Source of the DNA: an uncultured Rubripirellula sp.
Lineage (GTDB): Bacteria; Planctomycetota; Planctomycetia; Pirellulales; Pirellulaceae
DNA length: 42,477 nt
Direction of reading: 5' to 3'
Assembly (NCBI GenBank): GCA_938045805.1
Contig: CALIBL010000033.1
Span: 1 to 42,477, forward strand
A program made the translations under genes and the position numbers. Positions within the stretch are counted from its first letter, which is position 1, and each line of letters opens with the position of its first letter. Of the stretch, positions 26,546 through 35,536 are shown piece by piece. The notes below the pieces were generated by a model, which was not told the origin of the DNA, searched no databases, and saw only the letters and a program-made list of their open reading frames with translations.

Positions 26546-26645
26546 ACTGCAAAGCTTCACCTCATACCGCCACCTTTGGTCAGCAGGCCAGTGTTTAACG
26601 GAAGATTGAAACGGCCCAATCCTAGGCATGCCAGAACTGGCGCAC

Positions 26646-26679
26646 AAAAAAAGGCTGAGTCCCAAGCGGAACCCAGCCC
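26646..26679 (-). terminator. Rho-independent terminator downstream of tig
   Basis: On the minus strand GGCTGGGTTCC pairs with GGGACTCAGCC over 11 positions (two G-T wobbles) around a GCTT loop, followed by seven T residues. It begins 26 bases after the trigger-factor stop and separates tig from floA. Confidence 0.88.
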
Positions 26680-26705
26680 TGAATCTCATTTCAATTCAAC
26701 CGGCG

Positions 26706-28199
26706 TTACGCCTTGTCCGAATCCTTCTCAGCACCAGCAGGAGTGTTGTCCTCGTACTTGGCCTCAGGAATGCTCGAGTCTTCCTTCACAGCAACAACAC
26801 TGTGATAAACAGCGAACTCGTTGTCAGCAGAGTCGGAGGACTGATCGACTTTCTCTTCGGTCACGTTTGCTGCTTCGACAATCATCTCGATCACTTTTCT
26901 TTCAATGATCTGATTGCGCAGTGCATCCATCTGTCCCTGCTTTTCGAGCCTAGCCCGAACGCGACGTTCTGGCTGATCACTTTGTTGTGCAATCAAGGCG
27001 ATTTCGACGTTGTAATCTGCTTCTTCAGCTTCGACGTTCTCTTCTTCAGCGATTTTTTCGAGGATGAAGTGTTCGCGAAGAGCGGATTCTGTCGATGCTT
27101 GAGCGTTTTGCTTCGACGCGTTCACGAACCGGCGAACAGCATCCTCATCAAAACCGCTGCGGCGAAGCTCTAGAACTTTACGCTCAAGCTCTCGCATGGT
27201 TTGACGCTTGACCAAAGACTCAGGCAAGTCAAAGTTGGCATCTCCCGCCAATGACTGAATGACGGTCTTTCGCAATTCTTGCTGCGTTCGATAGTCGGCC
27301 TGACGTACCAAGGAATCACGAACAAAGCTCTTGAGCTCATCCTCGGATTCAAAATCGCCGAGTTCTTCAAGGAATGATTCTGTGAGCTCCGGCATTTCGC
27401 GTTTGAGAACTTCAACAACGCTGAAGGTTGCCTGAACTTCCTTCCCTCGAAGCGATTCGTCAGCCAAACCGTCAGCAAGCTTAACGGTAACCTCTCGAGA
27501 CTCGCCCTCTTTCACGCCGGCCATTGCTGAACCAAAATCGGATGCAACGCCATCGGTGAAGCTGAGTCGCTCTTGGAGTGTGACTCGTTCCTCTTCCATC
27601 TCTGAGACAGACTTTCCGTCGAGAGAGAACTTACCACTGACCAAAATCGTATCACCAAGCTCCGCAGGTGCATCGGTCGCTTCGTGCGTGGCGTACTTCG
27701 CCAAGACTCGGTCAATCGCTGTTTGCACTTCTTCATCACCAATCTCTTCGACTGGCTTGGTGATCTCGAGACCCTTCCAAGTGGGAGTATCAAATTCGGG
27801 TCGCACTTCAATCTGGAACTGATACTTGAAATCACCAGAATCGGGGATCTCGATTGAGTTGTAATCAAAGTCAGGCTCGCCGATTGCAGAAAACTGCTCC
27901 GAGTCCGTGACCTGAGACAGGCTGTCCATCAACAGAGAGCCTTTGACTTGCTCAGTGACTCGATCCTTGAACTGTTTTTCAACAAGCTTCCTCGGAGCAC
28001 GACCACTACGAAAACCGGGAACCTGTGCTTCAGGAACCAGCTCGTCATACGCATCTTTGAGGTAGCGTTGCACTTCTGCTTCGGGAATGGTGACCACCAC
28101 TTCACGCAAGCAGGCTTGCGGACTTTCAACCTTAACTTCCAGTTGAATGGGCGCTTTTTCTTGGGCTTCGGCCACTTCGTTCTCGGTAGAGGTGGACAT
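26706..28199 (-). CDS. tig: Trigger factor (ribosome-associated chaperone)
   Basis: Trigger factor binds the ribosome exit tunnel and folds nascent chains. The 497-residue product has the three expected regions. The N-terminal ribosome-binding domain carries the signature VPGFRSGRAPRKLVEKQF near residues 57-75. A FKBP-like domain follows (about 165-265; GDTILVSGKFSLDG, GVKEGESREVTVKL). The C-terminal helical chaperone domain runs to about 450. The last about 50 residues are an acidic, Ser/Ala-rich tail (NVTEEKVDQSSDSADNEF and onward) longer than in E. coli Tig (432 residues). It starts at an ATG with AAGG immediately before and GAGG further upstream, and is terminated by the hairpin at 26646-26679. 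Confidence 0.95.
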   Translation of the reverse strand: MSTSTENEVAEAQEKAPIQLEVKVESPQACLREVVVTIPEAEVQRYLKDAYDELVPEAQVPGFRSGRAPRKLVEKQFKDRVTEQVKGSLLMDSLSQVTDSEQFSAIGEPDFDYNSIEIPDSGDFKYQFQIEVRPEFDTPTWKGLEITKPVEEIGDEEVQTAIDRVLAKYATHEATDAPAELGDTILVSGKFSLDGKSVSEMEEERVTLQERLSFTDGVASDFGSAMAGVKEGESREVTVKLADGLADESLRGKEVQATFSVVEVLKREMPELTESFLEELGDFESEDELKSFVRDSLVRQADYRTQQELRKTVIQSLAGDANFDLPESLVKRQTMRELERKVLELRRSGFDEDAVRRFVNASKQNAQASTESALREHFILEKIAEEENVEAEEADYNVEIALIAQQSDQPERRVRARLEKQGQMDALRNQIIERKVIEMIVEAANVTEEKVDQSSDSADNEFAVYHSVVAVKEDSSIPEAKYEDNTPAGAEKDSDKA

Positions 28200-28575
28200 C
28201 CTTCGACAGACCTCGAATCTTTTTCGGGTTCAGGTATTTGGGGTAACTCAGATTTGTTTTCGGAAAACCAAGTTTCGCAGTCCAAGACAAATACCAAAGG
28301 ACTACTTCATTGGGTCGATCACGCTTAAGACTGAACGCACACCACGAAGTGCGGGTCTTTGAGACCAAAATAGCTGACAAAATTGCTACCGCGGCAACCC
28401 TCTAAGGGGATTCGCACCGCTAGTCTCAACTGGAAATCTGGGTTAAATAAAAATCAAGCGGGGTAGTCTATCGTCCAAGGCTTCAATCGAGCAAGCGGTA
28501 AACCGTAAAACCCGCGAAACCGAAGCTCCAGAGGGTTGGAAGATGAGATCAATCAGAATGCCCGATAATCAGGTC
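28200..28575. other. Divergent intergenic region upstream of tig and tRNA-Gly
   Basis: No gene is seen in this stretch. It contains the promoter for tig on the minus strand (not identified) and leads to the tRNA-Gly promoter on the plus strand. Open frames here are short and without features. Confidence 0.4.
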
Positions 28576-28603
28576 TTGCCGTCCCACGGGGCGAGCCTAT
28601 AAT
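28576..28603 (+). promoter_or_regulatory. Sigma-70-type promoter of tRNA-Gly
   Basis: TTGCCG (28576-28581) and a consensus TATAAT (28598-28603) are separated by 16 bases. They lie about 24 bases before the tRNA 5' end, a good distance for a stable-RNA promoter. Confidence 0.75.
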
Positions 28604-28626
28604 CGGACTCGCATCATCCAACTCAT

Positions 28627-28699
28627 GCGGCTGTAGCTCAGTTGGCAGAGCATCACGTTGCCAACGTGATTGTCGTGGGTTCGAATCCCATCAGCCGCT
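28627..28699 (+). tRNA. tRNA-Gly (anticodon GCC)
   Basis: A full cloverleaf is seen. The acceptor is GCGGCTG with CAGCCGC and discriminator T. The D arm is GCTC...GAGC. The anticodon stem ATCACG/CGTGAT encloses TTGCCAA (anticodon GCC), and the T arm is GTGGG-TTCGAAT-CCCAT. CCA is not encoded. Confidence 0.96.
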
Positions 28700-28755
28700 C
28701 TTTTACTCCTCTATGCCTCTCTTCAGGCCCCCCCTACGCGGGGTGTTTTCGGTGT

Positions 28756-28797
28756 AGCACCCAGCACGGTGCTCGTCGAATTGCCGGTGCGCACCGG
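28756..28797 (+). repeat. Two small inverted repeats downstream of tRNA-Gly
   Basis: AGCACC (28756-28761) and GGTGCT (28768-28773) are perfect six-base arms with a six-base loop. CCGGTGCGCACCGG (28784-28797) is a perfect 14-base palindrome. Neither is followed by a T-run, so they are not clear terminators. A GC-rich CCCC...GGGG hairpin with TGTTTT just upstream (about 28730-28750) might be the tRNA terminator. Confidence 0.4.
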
Positions 28798-28982
28798 TCA
28801 AAACGGTACCGAACTCGATATTGATTCGCCCTTGGGTCACCGATTCACAACCTATTCCTGAATTGTTCTTGTCCCAAAACGCTTTCAAAAGGTACACCCA
28901 ACCGCAGAAACTTGGGTATAACCTCGAGGTCGGATTTGATCCGCCCCTACCTAATTAGATCGACACAAAAAGCGGATTCAAA

Positions 28983-29987
28983 GTGCCCCACGCAGAGCTC
29001 GGCCCAATTACGGTTCACCTTCCAGAGCGGGTAGAAACGAATGAAATGCTCGCCGAGCAATACCCGCGTTGGGATCTCGATCTGATTGCTGAAAAAACTG
29101 GAATTCGCCAGCGACACATTGCTGCGGAAAACGAAACTGCATCCGACCTCGCTGTAGCGGCTGCGGAAAAACTATTTTCGGTACATGGTATCCAGCGTGA
29201 AGAGATCGATTTTGTTTTGCTGTGCACGCAAACACCTGACTATCCACTGCCGACCACCAGTTGCTTGATTCAAGACCGGCTAGGTCTCAGCACACGCTGC
29301 GGTGCGCTCGACTTTAATCTTGGATGCAGCGGCTACGTCTACGGCTTGGCAATGGCGGACGGCCTGATCCAAAGTGGTGCGGCAAAGAAAATTCTCTTAC
29401 TGACCGCTGAAACTTACAGCAAATACATTGATGCGGATGACCGCAGCCTCCGAACCATTTTTGGTGACGGTGCAACGGCAACACTAGTCACTGCTTCCCC
29501 GCAAAAATCGCTTTGGGGTTTTCAATTTGGTAGCGACGGAAGCGGCGGCGATATGCTGCTGGTCTCAGATGGAGGCGGACGACTGGAGGAAGATGCCATC
29601 AAGCCGCGCCATCGAAAACGCTGGAAAAGTCGGCTGTACATGGACGGGCCGAGCCTGATCAATTTCACCGTGGAGGCGATCCCTCATCTGGTAGAGGAGA
29701 TTCTTACTCAGAATGGACTCCGTGACGCTGACATCGATCACTACCTTTTCCATCAGGCGACTTGGAAGATGCTGGATCAACTTCGTTCACGAATGAATGT
29801 GCATGAAGATCGGCTACCCATCGAACTTGCGGACATCGGCAACACCGTTTCCTGCACCATTCCGATTCTCATCGATAGAATGCGGGCAAAGGATCGCTTC
29901 AAACCAGAGGCAAATAATATGCTGGTTGGTTTCGGCGTTGGCCTCTCTTGGGCTGGTTGCCTTTGGAAGGATCAATACGGACAGTAG
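28983..29987 (+). CDS. 3-oxoacyl-ACP synthase III (KAS III/FabH-like)
   Basis: The 334-residue protein has the KAS III catalytic triad: Cys115 in NLGCSGYVYG, His257 in LFHQAT and Asn287 in DIGNTVS. FabH-type segments TGIRQRHIA, LLCTQTPDYPLPTTSCLIQ, IFGDGATATLV and the C-terminal GFGVGLSWAG are also seen. FabH starts fatty-acid synthesis by condensing acyl-CoA with malonyl-ACP. The motif after the catalytic histidine is HQAT rather than the common HQAN, and the gene is not in a fab cluster, so a special KAS III acting on another acyl donor is possible. The start is a GTG at 28983; there is no good Shine-Dalgarno. Confidence 0.9.
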   Translation: MPHAELGPITVHLPERVETNEMLAEQYPRWDLDLIAEKTGIRQRHIAAENETASDLAVAAAEKLFSVHGIQREEIDFVLLCTQTPDYPLPTTSCLIQDRLGLSTRCGALDFNLGCSGYVYGLAMADGLIQSGAAKKILLLTAETYSKYIDADDRSLRTIFGDGATATLVTASPQKSLWGFQFGSDGSGGDMLLVSDGGGRLEEDAIKPRHRKRWKSRLYMDGPSLINFTVEAIPHLVEEILTQNGLRDADIDHYLFHQATWKMLDQLRSRMNVHEDRLPIELADIGNTVSCTIPILIDRMRAKDRFKPEANNMLVGFGVGLSWAGCLWKDQYGQ

Positions 29988-30093
29988 ACTCTCACCGTCG
30001 AGTATTTGGCAGAGCAGAGTTGGGTGTTGCGTCAAACCTCTCGAATGCTACTGAGGATAAGAACTCACCAAACGTGCTGCTTGGGATCATGAC

Positions 30094-30774
30094 ATGAATC
30101 ACAACCTGACTGGCCGACTGCTTATCGCTTCACCCTATCTCACCGATGGGCATTTCATGAGATCAGTGGTGTTCATCATTCGTCACGAGCCTGATGGGGC
30201 ATTCGGCTTGGCAATCAACCGCCCCATCAAAAAACGCTTCCGAGATCTCCTCCATGAAGCGATCGATTCGGCAAAAATCCGAGACGATGACCAACTTTTT
30301 ATTGGCGGTCCCGTCCCAGGGCCAGTCATGGCACTGCATGATCTGGCTGGGATCGGAGATCCATGTAACAGCCCGTCAGAGAACCAGAGCGATGGCGACG
30401 AACTGAAACCGGGTGAAACAATCACTCAAGGAGTTAAACACACCGTCCATGATTACCCGGCGGACCCCTGGGGATCGATGTCCATTGATCTGGGAAATCC
30501 GCATGCATGGATCACAGGCGATGAAGATCATTTGCGACTTTTGCTCGCAAGAACCGATGCGAAAGTCCGATATTTCAAAGACTATAGCGGTTGGGGCCCC
30601 GGCCAACTCAACGAAGAACTCAAAGTCGGTGGCTGGTTAATCGGCGATGCCACGGAAGAAATCCTTTTCGGATCACCCGATGATGCGTGGGAAATCGCTG
30701 TCAAACAATGTGGTCACAAAATACTCAATGACATTGCTCCAAACGCGGGCGGTATTGACCCAAGCTTAAATTAA
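30094..30774 (+). CDS. YqgE/AlgH family protein
   Basis: The 226-residue protein has the family layout: TGRLLIASPYLTDGHFMRSVVFII at the N-terminus, then PDGAFGLAINRPI, LFIGGPVPGPVMALH and, near the C-terminus, VRYFKDYSGWGPGQLNEELK with GGWLIGDA. YqgE/AlgH proteins are cytoplasmic and widely conserved; AlgH was named for a proposed role in Pseudomonas alginate regulation, but the biochemical function is unsettled. It starts at an ATG. A 25-residue loop between about 90 and 115 (SPSENQSDGDELKPG) looks like an insertion relative to shorter members. The phosphatase gene follows 65 bases later on the same strand. Confidence 0.93.
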   Translation: MNHNLTGRLLIASPYLTDGHFMRSVVFIIRHEPDGAFGLAINRPIKKRFRDLLHEAIDSAKIRDDDQLFIGGPVPGPVMALHDLAGIGDPCNSPSENQSDGDELKPGETITQGVKHTVHDYPADPWGSMSIDLGNPHAWITGDEDHLRLLLARTDAKVRYFKDYSGWGPGQLNEELKVGGWLIGDATEEILFGSPDDAWEIAVKQCGHKILNDIAPNAGGIDPSLN

Positions 30775-30839
30775 GTTGGCGGACGAAAGCGTTAGTTACT
30801 TGAACCGGTTCATGATGAAGCACCTTTAGCGAGAGAACC

Positions 30840-31547
30840 ATGCGACGCTATGTGATCGGTGATATTCATGGGTGCGCAAAAGCGTTGCGTTCACTTATCG
30901 AAACCATCGATCCCAAAAGTGAAGATGAACTGGTTTTCCTCGGTGACTACATTGACCGTGGTCCGAACAGTCGCGATGTTGTTCAGCAAATCATTGAACT
31001 GCAACAGCGGTGTTTGGTGGTACCTCTTCGTGGCAATCACGAACTCATGCTACTTGGTGTCGTTATCGGTGGTCTCGACGATCAGGTGTGGCTGGAAAAC
31101 GGTGGTGTCTCCACCGTTAGCAGTTACGGTGGTTCACTTTCGAAGATGCCATCAAGTCACCTAGATTTCTTCCAGTCGTTGCAATCGTATTACGAAACCA
31201 GCGACACCATTTTTGTGCATGCGGGGTACCATCCCGAACAGTCAATTCACGAACAGGACCAAGCAATCACCTATTGGAATCACCTCCCCGAAATCCTACC
31301 GGCACCACATAAGAGTGGGAAACGTGTCTTTGTCGGTCACACACCCCAGGCTAATGGCAACGTCTTAGACGGTGGACACATCGTCTGTGTCGACACCTAT
31401 TGCTTTGGCGGTGGTTACTTAACCGCTTATGAAACCTTTTCCTGCGAAGTTGTGCAGGCAGATCGTCACGGACATCTGCGGCGCGCTCCGCTTCAAAGAA
31501 TCGCCTCAAACTTCCAGCAATGGACGCAACGTTGGCGACGTCGCTGA
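30840..31547 (+). CDS. PPP-family metallophosphoesterase (serine/threonine phosphatase/ApaH-like)
   Basis: The 235-residue protein has the PPP-family metal-binding motifs in order: GDIHG (7-11), GDYIDRG (35-41), RGNHE (64-68), then VHAGYHP and GHTPQ. These residues bind two metal ions for hydrolysis of phosphate esters; bacterial relatives include the PrpA/PrpB protein phosphatases and the diadenosine tetraphosphatase ApaH. Sequence alone does not decide the substrate. It starts at an ATG and probably shares a transcript with the YqgE gene upstream. The C-terminus is basic (QQWTQRWRRR). Confidence 0.93.
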   Translation: MRRYVIGDIHGCAKALRSLIETIDPKSEDELVFLGDYIDRGPNSRDVVQQIIELQQRCLVVPLRGNHELMLLGVVIGGLDDQVWLENGGVSTVSSYGGSLSKMPSSHLDFFQSLQSYYETSDTIFVHAGYHPEQSIHEQDQAITYWNHLPEILPAPHKSGKRVFVGHTPQANGNVLDGGHIVCVDTYCFGGGYLTAYETFSCEVVQADRHGHLRRAPLQRIASNFQQWTQRWRRR

Positions 31548-31664
31548 TAGGCACGAAGACTCGCTGCTTGTAGCAACAATCGCATGTTGCCATTCGAACC
31601 GATGAGTTCGATGAAGGTAGCAATGTTACACTCGACCTGAATCTCGCCCGAGCTTGCTGATCAT

Positions 31665-34600
31665 TTATTCGGTAACCAATTCTGCGCTGAGTGATCCGAG
31701 TTGCCCATCATAAGTGTGAGCATCAATCTGCAATCGGTAACTTGTCTCAGCATCAGGCAAGTCAAACTCAATGGTGAATCGCCCCTGCTCATCCGTTTCC
31801 GCTAAGGGGTTCCAATACAATGTTTCTGGATAATCAGGTCCGTCCTCGACAGACTTGGCCGCTCGTTGATAAGCATATTGCCGCACCGGAAACTGGAGTT
31901 CTTGAATCAGCTTCTCCGCAGCCGCCTCGGCGGTCATCCCACGAATCATCTTGAGCTTTCTTAATTGATCGATGCCCAACCGATTTGACTCTTCCCCACT
32001 AACCGAATTTGTTTGAACTTCAGAGTCACGTCCTTTATCGAGTTGGCGAAGTAACCAGGCCACTTTCCGCTCAGGTAACCAGTCCGCCCAACGATCCTCA
32101 ACACCTTTCCGTTCCGCAGGCGATTCAATCTGAGTTTGGTCAAACGACATCCCATTGTCCATTAACACGGGGCTTTGGGATGCAGAACGCTTGGTGGAGA
32201 GCTGCGGGGGCATGTGGTTGAGCATCGCAGGTGCCATTTCAAGCGGTTGCTCGTCGCCATGAGCTTCTGCTTCAACGGCACCCGGATTAGCGTTACCGTT
32301 GGGGTCAGCAATCATCTCAGACGTCGAATCAGCCTCGATCATCGCATCAACCGATTCAACGCTCGCTCCACATCCAGCAAGCCCCAAGCCACTAAGCCCC
32401 AGAGCCACTAGAACAGTAAGTGGGGTGTGAACGCTGGTGACCTGTGTACGTCGTCGATGCCAGAAAAAGACTAAGCTCCAAACCCCGCACATGAAAACCA
32501 AAACGTATCTTAGTTTAGCCCAAGCGACCTTCAACGATGTGTCCATGCCTTGACGATAAGCCAACCACTCCGAAACCAAATCTTCTTGGTTACCCACCCT
32601 CGATTCCTCAGCTGAGTCCATCCCACTGATCGCCAACAATTTCACAAGCAATAATTGAAATTCGTCGACGGCGGTACTCTCTGTCCAAGTTGCAAATCGT
32701 CGCCATCCTTGAGTTCCCAACAAGAGATCCAGTTCTCTCTCAGCTTCATCCGTGGAAGCAAGTAAAACGTCTGCATTCTCAAGATCTTCTGGATGCTTGA
32801 TCTCACTGAGAAGCAAGAACTTTGTCATCATCGATGCTGGTACCACATGACGAAGACTGATCGCCCCTTGATCGACCACCGACACGCCTAAGATTGCCTG
32901 CTGTGGTTGATTCACATGATTCGTCACTTGCAGCTCGAGGCGCACTTTGTCACCGGGTGAGTGAACCGTTGCTAATGCCGCCTGATCAACGCTACGAACT
33001 TGCAAGCCTTGAGAAGACCGCCGAAAAACGAGTCGCTCCGCCACGGGATGCCACCGTCCCCCCCGCAACTCCAGTAGAGTCACGCGAAGCACACCACCAA
33101 CACTCTGATCTAGATCAATTTCAACCTCTGTCTCTCCGTTGACTAAGTCAATCTCTTGTCTTGCAATCACACTTCCACGACAGGCAACGTGAACCAAGGT
33201 GGTCTTTGGCTCATCACTGCGAATGATCATCTGTAGAGATGCGTCTTCTGGCACAACACCACCCATTAGGTCAATCACGGGTAACCCTTCCTTGATCTCA
33301 GGTAATGCGAAAGAGTGCTCAGATGATCCCTCAGATCCAACGACTTCTACCCGATATTCCTCATTGACGGCTGGCACGAAACTAAAACGCCCAAGACCCC
33401 CATGCAGTGTCTCGACTTCTACCAAACGTTCTCCTGCACCATCGACCAACCAACCTCGCAGCGGAGCAGCACGACCGTCGGCATCTAGCACCGAGAAGTA
33501 AACTCGATTCAGTAGCCCTGCCGACAAATCACCCCCCTCAGGATAAAACTCAACATCAATTTCACCCTTCTGGATGGGAATCGGGAACGTTCGCACCTCT
33601 GCGTCGACTCCAGTACCGACCCACACTCTCAATTCGAGGCGATCCGAAACCTGCTCCGGCAAATCGAATCCAATCTCGACTTCACCCACAGTAGAAACCC
33701 CGAATGTCTCAGTGAGGAGTTCTTCACGGCCTAGCAAAATGCTCGCGGTGATCGTCTCGGGAACCAAGCGATCAGATTGAGCGATCGGTGTAATTTGCAG
33801 CGTCGCATCTAAGCGTTCTCCCGGACGATAACTCTCCTGCATCCATTTAACCGCCTGTTCATAGAGAGGAACGCGGTAAGTGCGAACCTGGAAACCTACT
33901 GTTTCGTCTGGGAACATCTGATCGAGACTGTGAACGGTCAATTCATAGTCGCCGGGGATCACATTTGCAGGCAGGTTAAAGACCCCCTGTCCCACACCAC
34001 CTTTCGTCACACCAATCAGAGACTTGAACTGCTGATGAAGGCTCTCCGTTTTGGGATCTTGAATCACTTTGCGTAGAGTGAACTCAATGGGAAATCCTGA
34101 GACCGGCTGCAATGAGCGCCGGTTCAATGTCAGTGATCGAAAGAAAAGATCTTCTCCGGGTCGATAGACCGGTCGGTCGATGGTCAGGTGCGTGACCGCT
34201 CTTGTTTGAGGAATATTCAGTGACAACGAGGATTCTTCCGCATTACCGACCGAAGCCTTCGCAACGACATCCAAAGTCGTGTCTTGTGGTATCACCAGAC
34301 GCTCAGGCAAGACAATTCTTGCGATCCCTTCACGGTCAGATTTTGCTGAACCGGAAAACAATACACCCGTAGGTGATAACAAACGAAACGAAATATTGGC
34401 TGGCACCATCGGTGTAGCGCCGCTCACTGCAGTACGATTAACGAGTGATGTCAGCACTTGGTAGCGACGTTGGCCAGTTGAGCCATTATCCGCCAGCGGC
34501 TTGATCTCCAATGCGGTTTTAGCAACAGGAGAAGTTGGCAAACTCAGCAGGTAGCCACGCCCAACCACCAGACATCCAATCATTGCGGCAATCATTGCCC

Positions 34601-34964
34601 ACGCGGTTGCCCAGACCGCGGAACGACCTCTCGAGCGTGAAGGGCCCCCGAGTGTCGTGATCTTGGATTGGGCAAGATCAACGTTGTGAACCTGCTCAAC
34701 GGCGGACGAATCACCTTCAACTCGCTCTGAAAACTTGGCATGACTCGCCAGCTCAAAAAAATCGAGCGTTTGTGTCCCCGTTGGTACGGAACGAGTCGCC
34801 TCCTGGATCTTTCCGGCAAAGCCCTGAGTTTCCAACCACAGTTCAGCAACCTCTTGATTGCTGTTGATCTTAACACGTAATTCCTTGGACTCTCGCTCAT
34901 CGAGTAGACCGTAGTGCAGCTCAATTAACTGCTGTTTCAATGCTTCTTTTTCTTGCTGATTCAT
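31665..34964 (-). CDS. Membrane protein with macroglobulin-like domains, probable anti-sigma factor
   Basis: The 1099-residue protein starts at an ATG that overlaps the sigma-factor stop by four bases (ATGA), with GGAG seven bases upstream. Residues 1-60 (LIELHYGLLDERESKELR) look like the cytoplasmic part of a planctomycete anti-sigma factor without zinc ligands. A membrane segment lies at about 115-140. A large exported region follows with an MG2 macroglobulin domain around 255-350 (RPVYRPGEDLFFRS) and further beta domains. A second hydrophobic segment (about 817-835) is followed by LGLAGCGAS with Cys865, resembling a lipobox. The C-terminal part ends with a macroglobulin-like segment (NPLAETDEQGRFTIEF) just where a thioester domain would begin; no CGEQ thioester motif is present. 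A role as envelope sensor and anti-sigma factor is inferred from the fusion and coupling. Confidence 0.85.
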   Translation of the reverse strand: MNQQEKEALKQQLIELHYGLLDERESKELRVKINSNQEVAELWLETQGFAGKIQEATRSVPTGTQTLDFFELASHAKFSERVEGDSSAVEQVHNVDLAQSKITTLGGPSRSRGRSAVWATAWAMIAAMIGCLVVGRGYLLSLPTSPVAKTALEIKPLADNGSTGQRRYQVLTSLVNRTAVSGATPMVPANISFRLLSPTGVLFSGSAKSDREGIARIVLPERLVIPQDTTLDVVAKASVGNAEESSLSLNIPQTRAVTHLTIDRPVYRPGEDLFFRSLTLNRRSLQPVSGFPIEFTLRKVIQDPKTESLHQQFKSLIGVTKGGVGQGVFNLPANVIPGDYELTVHSLDQMFPDETVGFQVRTYRVPLYEQAVKWMQESYRPGERLDATLQITPIAQSDRLVPETITASILLGREELLTETFGVSTVGEVEIGFDLPEQVSDRLELRVWVGTGVDAEVRTFPIPIQKGEIDVEFYPEGGDLSAGLLNRVYFSVLDADGRAAPLRGWLVDGAGERLVEVETLHGGLGRFSFVPAVNEEYRVEVVGSEGSSEHSFALPEIKEGLPVIDLMGGVVPEDASLQMIIRSDEPKTTLVHVACRGSVIARQEIDLVNGETEVEIDLDQSVGGVLRVTLLELRGGRWHPVAERLVFRRSSQGLQVRSVDQAALATVHSPGDKVRLELQVTNHVNQPQQAILGVSVVDQGAISLRHVVPASMMTKFLLLSEIKHPEDLENADVLLASTDEAERELDLLLGTQGWRRFATWTESTAVDEFQLLLVKLLAISGMDSAEESRVGNQEDLVSEWLAYRQGMDTSLKVAWAKLRYVLVFMCGVWSLVFFWHRRRTQVTSVHTPLTVLVALGLSGLGLAGCGASVESVDAMIEADSTSEMIADPNGNANPGAVEAEAHGDEQPLEMAPAMLNHMPPQLSTKRSASQSPVLMDNGMSFDQTQIESPAERKGVEDRWADWLPERKVAWLLRQLDKGRDSEVQTNSVSGEESNRLGIDQLRKLKMIRGMTAEAAAEKLIQELQFPVRQYAYQRAAKSVEDGPDYPETLYWNPLAETDEQGRFTIEFDLPDAETSYRLQIDAHTYDGQLGSLSAELVTE

Positions 34965-35503
34965 CGGGCTTCTCCCAGTGATTCACGCAACTGCCTGAGC
35001 GCAGAACGCATCCTCGTTTTCACCGTTCCAATGGGAATGGCAACAGCATCTGCAATCGCTTCGTAAGTCATTTCACCGTTCTGACGCAATAAAAAAATCT
35101 CTTGCTCCTCAGGACGCAACTGCATCACTGCCGACCGCAACTGCCTGACTTGTTCATCCTGCATTAGTTCTTGCTCCGGCGCTTTCGAACTAGCTACCAC
35201 GGGAATTTCATCGGGAAGTGTTTGCCGCTTTCGATTCCAGGCTGACTTTCTGTGGTCACGGGCTGTGTTCACAGCAATCCTAAAAACCCAACCTCTCAGG
35301 TTTTTGATTCCCTTGATGGTCGATCGGTTTCGCCAACACTTCAGAAACGCCTCTTGCAGCACATCGCGAGCCTCTTCTGTATTCCCCACGATGTAATAAA
35401 GGGTCCCCATCAACTCCTGATGCGCATGATCAAACTCCGCTGCAAGCTTTCTACCAGCAACTTCGTCCTCCACGGATTCGTTGGAATCACCTTGACTATT
35501 CAT
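34961..35503 (-). CDS. ECF-type RNA polymerase sigma factor
   Basis: The 180-residue protein has sigma region 2 (about 23-90; EEARDVLQEAFLKCWRN and NLRGWVFRIAVNTARDHRR-like residues) and region 4 (about 115-175; LRPEEQEIFLLRQNGEMTYE and the helix-turn-helix IPIGTVKTRMRSALRQL). Regions 1 and 3 are absent, as in ECF sigma factors. It directs RNA polymerase to a dedicated set of promoters. It is the first gene of a two-gene unit with the large membrane protein, to which it is translationally coupled. Only about 48 bases separate its ATG from the upstream terminator, so its promoter must be very close or within the hairpin region. Confidence 0.95.
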   Translation of the reverse strand: MNSQGDSNESVEDEVAGRKLAAEFDHAHQELMGTLYYIVGNTEEARDVLQEAFLKCWRNRSTIKGIKNLRGWVFRIAVNTARDHRKSAWNRKRQTLPDEIPVVASSKAPEQELMQDEQVRQLRSAVMQLRPEEQEIFLLRQNGEMTYEAIADAVAIPIGTVKTRMRSALRQLRESLGEAR

Positions 35504-35513
35504 GCCCTACCAT

Positions 35514-35536
35514 TTTGACGACTCAATCCCGTCAAA
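35514..35536. repeat. Perfect inverted repeat directly upstream of the ECF sigma gene
   Basis: TTTGACG (35514-35520) and CGTCAAA (35530-35536) are perfect seven-base arms with a nine-base spacer, ending 10 bases before the sigma ATG. CGTC resembles the -10 element of many ECF promoters, and TTGACG resembles a sigma-70 -35 box. It could be an operator or part of the promoter. Confidence 0.45.

Noticed and set aside
28730..28750. CCCC...GGGG hairpin with TGTTTT after tRNA-Gly as a terminator
   Set aside because: The stem is only four or five bases and the T-run is interrupted; possible but not strong enough to call.
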